Part shown: positions 1 to 6,151 of the stretch, in pieces | Layout of the letters: each line of letters starts with the position of its first letter | How positions within the stretch are numbered: the stretch's first letter is position 1 | NCBI GenBank assembly: GCA_037968495.1 | Contig: JBBKVP010000064.1 | Span: 1 to 6,151 of the forward strand | DNA from: Aestuarierythrobacter sp037968495 | GTDB lineage: Bacteria; Pseudomonadota; Alphaproteobacteria; Sphingomonadales; Sphingomonadaceae | Direction: 5' to 3' | DNA length: 6,151 nt | Made by a program: the position numbers and the translations under genes | Notes under the pieces: model-generated | Seen by the model: the letters and a program-made list of their open reading frames with translations, nothing else | What the model was told of the DNA's origin: nothing | Databases searched by the model: none

Positions 1-1508
1 CCAGATAGCTTCAGTCCGCGCTCGCCGACTTCAGTATCAAGGCCTTTGGGCAGTTGTTTGATAAAGGGCAGGATCGATGCATCGCGCGCGGCGGCCATGA
101 TCTCTGCTTCGCCAGCGCCGTCGCGGCCATAGGCAATATTGTAGCCGATGGTGTCGTTGAACAGCACGCTGTCCTGCGGGACGATGCCGATGGCTTGGCG
201 GACGGTTTCCTGAGTAACCTGCGCGATGTTTTGTCCGTCGATGAGGATGCGTCCAGACCATGGATCGTAGAAACGAAACAGCAGCCGCGCGATTGTCGAT
301 TTACCAGCGCCGGACGGGCCGACCAAAGCAATATGGCCGCCCGCAGGTACTTCAAAGCTGAGACCGTGCAGGATCGTCCGGTCACGGTCATAACCGAATA
401 CGACATTGTCGAAGACGACCGAGGGGCGGTTCACAATTAGTGCAGGCGCGCCCGGCACGTCTTTCACTTCTATTTCTGTATCGATCAGGGTGAACATCGC
501 GGCCATATCGACCACACCCTGCCGGATGGTGCGATAAACCCAGCCGAGCAGATCGAGTGGGCGGAATAGCTGCATGAGATAGGTGTTCACTAACACCAGA
601 TCACCGACGGTCAGCTCGCCCAGGCTCCAGCGCCAAACGGTATAGGCCATCGCGCCTGCCATCAGCGCATTGGTGATGAGGGCCTGCGTGATATTGAGCA
701 GGGCGAGCGAATTGTCGGATTTGACCGCTGCTCTTGCATAGGCAGCTGCCGCATCGCCATACCGTTTCTGCTCGCGCTTCTCCGCGCCGAAATATTTGAC
801 GGTTTCGTAATTGAGCAGCGAGTCCACTGCGCGGGCTAGGGCCGTGCCGTCGAGATCATTCATCTCCGCGCGCAATTTGGTGCGCCATTCGGTGATCCAG
901 CGCGTGACAGAGATATAGGTGACAACTGTAACAGCCGTGGCCGCAACAAGCTCCCATCCGAACAGGTAGTAAAACACCACCGCAACGACGATCAACTCGA
1001 TAATCGTTGGAGCGATATTGAACAGGATGAAATAGAGCATGGATTCGATGCTCTTAGTACCGCGTTCGATGACCTTGGTGATTTCGCCCGTGCGGCGACC
1101 TAGATGAAAGCGCAGCGATAACGTGTGCAAACGCCCAAACACATCTGTGGCCAGCTCGCGCCCGGCGTCCTGCCCTACTTTTTCGAAAGTAATATTGCGA
1201 ATACCGTCGAACATGACCGAAGCGAAACGTCCGCCAGCATAGGCAACGACCATTGCCATGGGTACTGCGGCCAGACCTGTCGCGCCGCCTTCTCCAGACA
1301 TCGCATCGATCGCGTACTTATAGGCGAAAGGCAGACTCAGGATGATGCCCTTAGCGACCAACACCAGCACGAGCGCGATAATGATACGCTGTTTCAGATC
1401 CGGGCGATCTTTCGGCCAAAGATAAGGCAGAAAACGCCGGATCATTGCCCAACTATCGGGATCGCGCTCTGTCGCGAGCTGCAAAGTGGTTACATTATCA
1501 GGTGGCAT
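1..1508 (-). CDS. atm1: Atm1/ABCB7-type ABC exporter, fused permease and ATPase (3' end outside window)
   Basis: This is an inner-membrane half-transporter that should work as a homodimer. The family exports glutathione-linked compounds, including sulfur species and metal conjugates, using ATP. The visible 502 residues read without a break. About six membrane segments lie roughly at residues 41-62, 80-98, 158-180, 182-203, 268-292 and 300-325. The family hallmark NYETVKYFGAE is at 233-243. The nucleotide-binding domain shows an A-loop Tyr at 373, Walker A GPSGAGKS at 397-404 and the Q-loop Gln at 445. The window ends at LSG, inside the signature motif, so Walker B and the H-loop are not visible; the family is usually about 600 residues. 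The start is fixed because an in-frame TAG lies three codons upstream of the ATG. The ribosome site is weak (AGGCGG, very close to the ATG). The gene lies 68 bases after the protease-like gene on the same strand, with no clear terminator between them. The family call is firm, but the substrate is inferred from the family only. Confidence 0.93.
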   Translation of the reverse strand, partial: MPPDNVTTLQLATERDPDSWAMIRRFLPYLWPKDRPDLKQRIIIALVLVLVAKGIILSLPFAYKYAIDAMSGEGGATGLAAVPMAMVVAYAGGRFASVMFDGIRNITFEKVGQDAGRELATDVFGRLHTLSLRFHLGRRTGEITKVIERGTKSIESMLYFILFNIAPTIIELIVVAVVFYYLFGWELVAATAVTVVTYISVTRWITEWRTKLRAEMNDLDGTALARAVDSLLNYETVKYFGAEKREQKRYGDAAAAYARAAVKSDNSLALLNITQALITNALMAGAMAYTVWRWSLGELTVGDLVLVNTYLMQLFRPLDLLGWVYRTIRQGVVDMAAMFTLIDTEIEVKDVPGAPALIVNRPSVVFDNVVFGYDRDRTILHGLSFEVPAGGHIALVGPSGAGKSTIARLLFRFYDPWSGRILIDGQNIAQVTQETVRQAIGIVPQDSVLFNDTIGYNIAYGRDGAGEAEIMAAARDASILPFIKQLPKGLDTEVGERGLKLS

Positions 1509-1576
1509 CGCCGCCTAAATTGGGGGCACGGCAATCATTCCGCAATGGTGAACCGATAATCAAACGCAGTCGCTAG

Positions 1577-2500
1577 TCACCATCTTTGCCGGACTGTGCG
1601 AGTACCACTTGGCAGATCGAACAAGATACGGCCTGTATCAAAATCAATCGCTACCCGTTCGAAGAGGCGGAGATCGCGCATCCCCAAAATCAATGTCGGT
1701 CGTTTATCAAGGCCAAGCGATTTAAACGGCGGCGCGTCAGCAAAAGTGATTGCGACGCCGCGCATGCTCACATTACCAATGGAGATCAAATCGGTTTGGC
1801 CAATCCTGCCGACGAGCTTGGCACCGGTAACATCCGTCAATGTCGAATCGGCCGAACGACGCTGTCGCAGCCGCTTCGCAAGTGACATATTACCGACGGA
1901 TGCCTGCGAGCCTGTGTCGATGATTACTGACGTCCTGACCCCGTCGATTGTCGCATCCGTAATGATCAGTTGACCAAGTTTCCGGCGGGCACGCACGATG
2001 ATTTCGAAGCCTTTGTTTCCACCCAACTGATCCTTGTCGGCAACGGTCATCGTATTGGCCTTGAAGTCCAGCAACACGCGCTGCGCCTGCAGACTGTCGA
2101 GGCCGAGAATTCCGTCGGCTCCTACATGCTTGAATTCCAGCAAGGGCGAAGTCAGATTGTTGAAAGTCCGGCTGCCCAGCACAAGCTCGTCGATCTGGAC
2201 CGTCTCAACCGGTTGTCGGCTGGCCATACCCACTAAAGTTGCGCGGCCGCGTGGCATCGGCGCGAGGCGGTCAATCACCTTTTCGGTAACAACCGTGGCT
2301 TGGGCGCCTGTGTCAACGAGAAAGCGGAATGGTCCGACCCCGCCGATGCTGACTGGCACCGTCAGACGCTGATCGACTTGCTGCTTTGCCTGGATTGTTT
2401 CTTCGTTGAGCGAGCCCTCGATAATCGCAGGAGGTTCGCTGACCCCTCCGGAAAACATCGCGAGGAGAGCGGCTGGCGGAAGAAGGGTTTGGAGAAACAT
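1577..2500 (-). CDS. Secreted or periplasmic tandem retropepsin-like aspartyl protease family protein
   Basis: This 307-residue protein has two copies of a retropepsin-type domain. Copy one has the catalytic-type triad Asp-Thr-Gly at 63-65 (VDTGAQA), then GILGL near 130 and a closing RVLLDF. Copy two has Asp-Thr-Gly at 195-197 (IDTGSQA), then LILGM near 270 and RVAIDF. Each retropepsin monomer normally supplies one such Asp, so one chain could form a complete two-Asp active site, as in pepsin. The N-terminus is hydrophobic (LLPPAALLAMFSGG), suggesting a signal peptide and export. The ATG at 2500 was chosen because AAAGGA sits six bases upstream. A GTG at 2518 would add six residues (MRKGCL) and a better charged signal-peptide start, but it lacks a ribosome site. 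The gene lies between the flippase (104 bases upstream) and the Atm1 exporter (68 bases downstream). Substrate and proteolytic activity are unknown; some family members may only bind peptides. Confidence 0.88.
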   Translation of the reverse strand: MFLQTLLPPAALLAMFSGGVSEPPAIIEGSLNEETIQAKQQVDQRLTVPVSIGGVGPFRFLVDTGAQATVVTEKVIDRLAPMPRGRATLVGMASRQPVETVQIDELVLGSRTFNNLTSPLLEFKHVGADGILGLDSLQAQRVLLDFKANTMTVADKDQLGGNKGFEIIVRARRKLGQLIITDATIDGVRTSVIIDTGSQASVGNMSLAKRLRQRRSADSTLTDVTGAKLVGRIGQTDLISIGNVSMRGVAITFADAPPFKSLGLDKRPTLILGMRDLRLFERVAIDFDTGRILFDLPSGTRTVRQRW

Positions 2501-2506
2501 CAAGCA

Positions 2507-2514
2507 TCCTTTCC
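2507..2514 (-). promoter_or_regulatory. Ribosome binding site that decides the protease-like gene start
   Basis: On the minus strand GGAAAGGA lies six bases before the ATG at 2500. It supports that ATG over the upstream in-frame GTG at 2518, which has no purine-rich sequence before it. Confidence 0.6.
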
Positions 2515-2548
2515 GCACCAGAGGTGGTCGGACTTCCGATGCTGGATT

Positions 2549-2577
2549 ACAATACCACGCAGCGGCTATTTTGCCAA
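2549..2577 (-). promoter_or_regulatory. Candidate sigma-70-type promoter for the protease-like gene and perhaps the Atm1 exporter
   Basis: On the minus strand TTGGCA (2577-2572, five of six to TTGACA) is followed after 17 bases by TATTGT (2554-2549, four of six to TATAAT). Transcription would start near 2542, giving a 5' leader of about 42 bases before the ATG at 2500. It lies in the 104-base gap after the flippase stop codon, where a promoter is plausible. Chance matches of this quality are common, so this is a suggestion only. Confidence 0.35.
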
Positions 2578-2604
2578 ACTGGCGCCGAGCTAAAGAGTGT
2601 AATC

Positions 2605-4146
2605 TTATTTCGCCGGATGGGGTGTCGCACGCAATTCTGTTTCGTCAGCGACAAGAATTTCAGGGTCGCGTTTCACAATCAAAGCCCACGCTTCCTTCAG
2701 ATATTCCGGCCAGCCAAGCCATAATGCGGCGGTGTAACTGATCGCGCCGGTCGCCACGAGGATGATGAGTTCAAGCCCTGGAAGCATTGCCGGCATCTGG
2801 TCGCGCAAGAGAAATACTGCTGCGGCCATAGCGGCGCAGGCTGCTGCGACCGGAAATAATGCCACCGCTAGCTCTCTGAAGCGAAGACCAATGGCGGGCA
2901 ATGTAAGCGACAGGCTGAAGGCAAGTAGCAATGGTGCTGCGACCCACCAGCTGTAAACGAGGCCCTCTGGCCCATAGGCAACGCCCATGAAGAATGCGGT
3001 AGGGAACAGCACCGCTCCGGCGATACTTGTCATGACATAGATGCTGGGAAGGCCCAGCGCATTGGTTGTGGGCGAACAAACGATATGCAGCGCCATGGCC
3101 GGCATGGCGATTGAAATGCCGGCTGCGATGGGGGCCATCTCAAGCCACTTTTCGCCAAACACCGTCGCTACGAATGGTTCTGCTGTCAGGCTGAAACCGA
3201 CATAGACGGGCGCTGCCAGCAACATCACCGCGCGCACGGTTTTCAAGAATGCCGGGCCGATGGGCTGGCCGCTATTGTGCAATTCGGAATAGGCCGGGAG
3301 GGCCACTTCATTCAGCGGCGGCAAAAAGCGCCCTGCAAAGATCATGGTGAGGAACATAGCCTCGGAATAGATGCCCAGATCATGCGCGCTAAAGGCGCGG
3401 CCTGCGATCAGAATGTCGCTCTGGCTCTGGATGATCCAGAATAGCTGGCAAAGGGTGAGAGCACCGCCAAATGATATCAGGTCCCACGCTCCGCGGAAAT
3501 CAAACACAGGCCATACCAGCAGCTTCGCCGCAATGGTCAGGCCGATGGCGCGCACGGCGAATAATACGACTGGCGCGTAGACGAGCGCCCAAACGCCGTA
3601 TCCCTGCCAAGCAAGGATCAGCGCGGTGGCTCCGCCCGCTGCGGCACATATTAGATTGACTAGCGCCTGACTACGAAATTCGATTTTGCGAGCGAGCAAA
3701 GCAGAGGGAAGAGCGATAAAAGGCGTTGTCAGGAATATGAAGGCTTGGATCTGGAGCATATCCTTGACCAATGGCTGGCCGTAATAATCGGCCGCAATCG
3801 GCGCCATCAAGAACTGGCTGATCGCAAGGACCGTGTTGGCGATGATCAGTAGGCCGAACACTTGGCCGACCTTACGGTCGTCGATCTCACGTGCTTGTAT
3901 CAGCGAGGTCGCAAAACTGCATCCGTTGAGGAAATTGAGCGCCACGATCACCACTTGGGTCATGGCGAACAGGCCATAATCACGCGGATCGAGCAGGCGG
4001 ACCACAATCAAGGTGCTGGTCCAGGTAATCATCTGCGCGGCGATTTGGCTGCCCATGCGCCAAACGACCGCATTGCGAACACGGCCCGCGAAATCGGGGC
4101 GAGGCGCGGCGATTGTGTCGCTTAACGTTGGGCCAGCTTTGGACAT
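2605..4146 (-). CDS. Lipopolysaccharide/exopolysaccharide flippase, Wzx/WzxC-like (MOP superfamily)
   Basis: This 513-residue integral membrane protein is dominated by hydrophobic helices, probably twelve or more, and ends in a short charged cytoplasmic tail of about 30 residues. The N-terminal stretch NAVVWRMGSQ at 25-34, followed by VVRLLDPRDYGLFAM at 48-62, is typical of the polysaccharide transporters that move lipid-linked sugar repeat units across the inner membrane. The length fits the family (about 480-520). The ATG at 4146 was chosen. The frame stays open upstream to a TTG at 4185, which would add 13 residues, but that codon sits inside a small inverted repeat. Neither start has a good ribosome site. 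The gene follows the broken deacetylase by 95 bases on the same strand, suggesting a former or present surface-polysaccharide operon. No lesion is visible here. The sugar carried cannot be told from sequence. Confidence 0.9.
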   Translation of the reverse strand: MSKAGPTLSDTIAAPRPDFAGRVRNAVVWRMGSQIAAQMITWTSTLIVVRLLDPRDYGLFAMTQVVIVALNFLNGCSFATSLIQAREIDDRKVGQVFGLLIIANTVLAISQFLMAPIAADYYGQPLVKDMLQIQAFIFLTTPFIALPSALLARKIEFRSQALVNLICAAAGGATALILAWQGYGVWALVYAPVVLFAVRAIGLTIAAKLLVWPVFDFRGAWDLISFGGALTLCQLFWIIQSQSDILIAGRAFSAHDLGIYSEAMFLTMIFAGRFLPPLNEVALPAYSELHNSGQPIGPAFLKTVRAVMLLAAPVYVGFSLTAEPFVATVFGEKWLEMAPIAAGISIAMPAMALHIVCSPTTNALGLPSIYVMTSIAGAVLFPTAFFMGVAYGPEGLVYSWWVAAPLLLAFSLSLTLPAIGLRFRELAVALFPVAAACAAMAAAVFLLRDQMPAMLPGLELIILVATGAISYTAALWLGWPEYLKEAWALIVKRDPEILVADETELRATPHPAK

Positions 4147-4241
4147 AAAGATCGCGTTAACCGCAAAAGGTTGCTGTTTCGGCAACGAATTGGACGTTTT
4201 TTACGGTGCCTCGGCAGGGAGCATGATCGTCCATCAAAATC

Positions 4242-5217
4242 TTAGCGGTAAAGCAGGATGCTGACAGCTTGTTCGACGACCCGTTCTGCAGTCAGCAACG
4301 GGTAATGCGGCAAGATTTCCGGCTGGTTGCCTTCGTCAGATACGCGCGGGGGCCGCTCGGTGTAAGTTACGGTTCGCATTCGCGGATGGAGGGCGACCAG
4401 CTTGCAGAGACCTTCGAACCGCGATCTGACAACTTTGTTGATGCGTTTGCGGTCACGGCTGAGCAGTTCGAAACTGTGCGATACTACGGTAAAGCAGTCG
4501 CGCCCGACCTCGATAGAGTGATGCAGTGCTGCGGCCAGTTCGCGCGCGGACAGAGCAGTCAACTGGGCGTGCCGCATTCCACCATCCGCGGCACCGATTG
4601 CATCGATTGGCTCGACGATCACGCCGCAATGCTTGACCGGATCAAATTGATCGTCTGGCAGACTGATGGTGCAGTCACTGTCTGCGATGCCCGGACAGAA
4701 GCTTGAATCGTAACGCAGGCCGCAGGCCGCCAGCGCGCAGCGTATCATCATTTGCCCCATAATTTCCGGACCGGAAGGCGACTGGACGAGGCGCTCCGCT
4801 TTGTACCAATAGATCGATACCCTTGCTTATAAGCCAAATCTGTTCGTCCAGCGTAAAATCGGACATATTGCGCCCGGTCTTTCCGTCCAGCGGCTTGTCA
4901 GGCGCAAATTCCAACCACTCACTATGAATGTGCAATTGCACATCATGTCCAGCCGTTAGGATCGGCTCGACGATTTCGGCGACGGCACGCGGGCCGCATA
5001 TAAGGGCAGGCAGCGGGTCTACGAAAAAGACTGCCTTAAGGTCGTAAGCGTTCAGCTGGTCCATCTGATATTGGATGCCGACGTCGCCATCGGGCGTCTC
5101 GCAGCGGATGGAACGGGCTTAGTTATCAACCCAAGACGACTTAGTGGGGCCGGCAAAGAGGCCAGCGGAATATTCGGTATCGACGGTTATATAGAGATCC
5201 AACATAGGAATCGGCAT
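4242..5217 (-). pseudogene. Polysaccharide deacetylase (NodB/CE4-like), broken by a premature stop and a frameshift
   Basis: Rejoined, this encodes about 325 residues of a carbohydrate esterase 4-like protein, possibly of the WalW-like group linked to LPS synthesis; such enzymes remove acetyl groups from sugar polymers. The start ATG at 5217 follows an in-frame TAA at 5232-5230. The family-like opening DLYITVDTEYSAG spans residues 7-19 (putative metal/catalytic Asp13). Codon 33 is TAA (5121-5119) where the flanking reading, DN then ARSIRCETPDG, suggests a lost Tyr or Phe codon. KAVFFVDP follows, then GHDVQLHIHSEW (His96 and His98, metal-site type) and FRSGNYGANDDTLR. At 4738-4731 the frame changes, and LAACGLRYDSS continues in another frame to VSHSFELL (His248) and the TAA at 4242. 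A missing GC unit in CGCGCG would explain the shift. The stop blocks translation from the ATG; the remaining open pieces are 5064-4675 and 4760-4242. Sequencing error is the alternative. Confidence 0.82.
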
Positions 5218-5325
5218 AGCGTCAGGGAATTAAATCAAAGCTAAGGCGAACGGCTCGTTTTAGAAACCGTCGAAATTACCTCCAAATGGCGACCCTAGAC
5301 TCTGGAAACCCCAGATTTCCGCCAG

Positions 5326-5357
5326 TTTTGAAGTTTTTTGTAATAAAATTGCAAAAA
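5326..5357 (+). promoter_or_regulatory. AT-rich UP-like element of the rRNA promoter
   Basis: This 32-base tract has only five G or C and contains T and A runs. It ends four bases before the -35 box of the rRNA promoter. The position and composition match UP elements that bind the RNA polymerase alpha C-terminal domain at rRNA promoters. The role is inferred. Confidence 0.5.
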
Positions 5358-5361
5358 GCCG

Positions 5362-5390
5362 TTGACCGAATCTCCGACCGCCCATATATG
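5362..5390 (+). promoter_or_regulatory. rrs: Main promoter of the rRNA operon
   Basis: TTGACC at 5362-5367 (-35, five of six to consensus) and TATATG at 5385-5390 (-10) are separated by exactly 17 bases. The start point should fall near 5396-5398, about 360 bases before the mature 16S gene. It is preceded by an AT-rich tract and followed by boxA-type leader sequence, as expected for rRNA operons. It is divergent from the broken deacetylase, whose ATG lies 144 bases to the left of the -35 box. Confidence 0.8.
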
Positions 5391-5453
5391 CCCTCTCACC
5401 GAAGCGGAGCAGACGGTTTCAACCTTCTACCTCGTACCGGTCGCCAAGATAAA

Positions 5454-5500
5454 CGGACAGCCAGTCCCCCAGTTTCTAACCGGGGAATTCTAGTTGTCCG
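5454..5500 (+). promoter_or_regulatory. Leader hairpin in the boxB position
   Basis: CGGACA at 5454-5459 pairs with TGTCCG at 5495-5500, and CCCC at 5467-5470 can pair with GGGG at 5482-5485 inside it. It lies 15 bases before boxA. In E. coli rRNA leaders a boxB hairpin also precedes boxA, so an antitermination role is plausible by position only. Confidence 0.4.
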
Positions 5501-5515
5501 CTTCTTATGTTGGTC

Positions 5516-5527
5516 GGCTCTTTGACA
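5516..5527 (+). promoter_or_regulatory. rRNA antitermination boxA
   Basis: GGCTCTTTGACA matches the E. coli rRNA boxA (TGCTCTTTAACA) at ten of twelve positions. BoxA RNA is bound by NusB and S10 (NusE) and protects rRNA transcription from early termination. It lies about 120 bases after the predicted start and 230 bases before 16S. Confidence 0.7.
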
Positions 5528-5550
5528 TTGTTAGTTTAGATGAAGGGACA

Positions 5551-5556
5551 TGTGGG
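5551..5556 (+). promoter_or_regulatory. boxC-like motif
   Basis: TGTGGG resembles the core of E. coli rrn boxC (TGTGTGGG) and follows boxA by 23 bases, completing a B-A-C order. The motif is short, so the call rests mostly on position. Confidence 0.35.
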
Positions 5557-5565
5557 CGACGGCGC

Positions 5566-5598
5566 CCGGTCCGCAAGCTTTTGGGTTGCGGTAACCGG
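5566..5598 (+). other. Strong leader hairpin (11 bp with a 2-base bulge)
   Basis: CCGGT (5566-5570) plus CCGCAA (5571-5576) pair with TTGCGG (5586-5591) and ACCGG (5594-5598). The loop is nine bases and TA at 5592-5593 is bulged. There is no following T run, so it is not a terminator. It is probably part of rRNA leader folding. Confidence 0.55.
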
Positions 5599-5601
5599 TT
5601 A

Positions 5602-5620
5602 ATTAAGTCGATGCCTTAAT
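5602..5620 (+). other. Small leader hairpin (6 bp)
   Basis: ATTAAG at 5602-5607 pairs with CTTAAT at 5615-5620 around a seven-base loop. It lies directly between two longer hairpins of the pre-16S leader. Confidence 0.35.
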
Positions 5621-5623
5621 GTT

Positions 5624-5647
5624 ACATATTTGCTCACGCAAGTATGT
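5624..5647 (+). other. Leader hairpin (10 bp, 4-base loop)
   Basis: ACATATTTGC at 5624-5633 pairs with GCAAGTATGT at 5638-5647 around the loop TCAC, with a single G-U pair. It is one of the most regular inverted repeats in the window and lies in the pre-16S leader. Confidence 0.55.
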
Positions 5648-5655
5648 TTCAGACA

Positions 5656-5682
5656 TGTCCTAATGTATCCATTACATTGACA
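5656..5682 (+). other. Leader hairpin (4+6 bp with a 2-base bulge)
   Basis: TGTC (5656-5659) and AATGTA (5662-5667) pair with TACATT (5673-5678) and GACA (5679-5682), loop TCCAT. The TTGACA at 5677-5682 looks like a -35 box but is simply the right arm of this stem. Confidence 0.45.
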
Positions 5683-5707
5683 AGTGCAGGTATCGGCTCC
5701 CGAAATT

Positions 5708-5751
5708 CGGATCAATTGGACGGCAACCTTCGGGTTGTGCTGATTGGTTCG
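5708..5751 (+). other. Two-tier hairpin just before mature 16S, with a UUCG tetraloop
   Basis: The outer arms 5708-5716 and 5743-5751 pair over nine bases with two G-U pairs. Inside, GCAACC (5723-5728) and GGTTGT (5733-5738) form a 6 bp stem (the base pair is G-U) closed by the very stable C(UUCG)G tetraloop. It ends about six bases before the 16S 5' end, so it may shape 5'-end maturation or early folding. The role is inferred. Confidence 0.5.
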
Positions 5752-5757
5752 TGACAC

Positions 5758-6151
<394 letters not shown>

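Larger units (their letters stand above)
5397..5757 (+). other. Transcribed leader of the rRNA operon (pre-16S leader)
   Basis: This stretch holds no convincing gene; the short open frames crossing it have no family-like sequence and run into rRNA signals. It carries a hairpin, boxA and a boxC-like motif, then several hairpins before the mature 16S start. Part of it should pair with sequence after the 16S gene to make the RNase III processing stem, but that partner is outside the window. Left of the promoter, 5218-5325 contains nothing I can name; a GGAGGT on the minus strand near 5280 has no start codon at a useful distance. Confidence 0.75.

Noticed and set aside
54..440. Plus-strand open frame of 128 codons at the left end
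   Set aside because: It lies antisense to the ATPase domain of the Atm1 exporter, whose Walker A and Q-loop motifs read clearly on the minus strand.
1596..2372. Several plus-strand open frames opposite the protease-like gene
   Set aside because: They are shadows of the GC-rich minus-strand gene, which has both catalytic motifs, a signal-like N-terminus and a ribosome site.
4170..4186. Inverted repeat GTTGC/GCAAC between the deacetylase and flippase as a terminator
   Set aside because: The stem is only 5 bp with a seven-base loop; on the minus strand only CTTTT follows, and on the plus strand the T run is about ten bases away.
4731..4738. Programmed ribosomal frameshifting in the deacetylase
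   Set aside because: No recognisable slippery sequence or stimulatory signal is seen, and the upstream in-frame TAA would block full-length translation anyway.
5299..5320. Inverted repeats TCTGG/CCAGA and GGAAA/TTTCC upstream of the rRNA promoter
   Set aside because: They are short, mutually exclusive 5 bp stems without a T run directly after them; they could be chance.
5286..5525. Plus-strand open frame of 79 codons across the rRNA promoter and boxA
   Set aside because: It overlaps the promoter and leader signals, has no family-like sequence and lacks a ribosome site.
5677..5705. TTGACA at 5677-5682 as the -35 box of a second rRNA promoter
   Set aside because: No reasonable -10 lies 16-19 bases downstream (CCGAAA or similar), and the hexamer is explained as the right arm of the 5656-5682 hairpin.

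Overview
The window looks like chromosomal DNA of an alphaproteobacterium of the order Sphingomonadales (Sphingomonadaceae or Erythrobacteraceae). The basis is the 16S rRNA start on the right, which has the short V1 and V2 helices and the sequence style of sphingomonads, together with an Atm1-type exporter like the one studied in Novosphingobium. This placement was made by eye, not by a database search.

Layout: positions 1-5217 carry four genes, all on the minus strand. In transcription order (right to left) they are a polysaccharide deacetylase broken by two lesions (5217-4242), an intact Wzx/WzxC-type polysaccharide flippase (4146-2605), a secreted or periplasmic protein with two retropepsin-like aspartyl protease domains (2500-1577), and an Atm1/ABCB7-type ABC exporter (1508 to beyond the left edge). 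The exporter is cut by the window edge inside its LSGG signature motif. Positions 5218-5757 form a 540-base gene-free stretch that holds the promoter and leader of a divergent ribosomal RNA operon. Its 16S gene starts near 5758 on the plus strand and runs off the right edge.

How the genes relate: the deacetylase and flippase form a small surface-polysaccharide pair (modification plus membrane translocation). The deacetylase appears dead: it has an in-frame TAA at codon 33 and a frameshift near codon 162, yet the protein reads convincingly on both sides of each lesion. The protease-like protein and the Atm1 exporter may be co-transcribed, being 68 bases apart, and a candidate promoter lies just before the protease gene. 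No functional link between those two is known to me.

The rRNA leader is the richest non-coding part. It has an AT-rich UP-like tract, a near-consensus -35/-10 pair, a hairpin followed by a boxA and a boxC-like motif (the order seen in E. coli rrn antitermination leaders), and then a run of hairpins ending a few bases before the mature 16S start. I see no mobile element, CRISPR array, tRNA or phage gene, and no evidence of a wholly new system. The points most worth checking are the doubly broken deacetylase, the tandem-domain protease and the structured leader.
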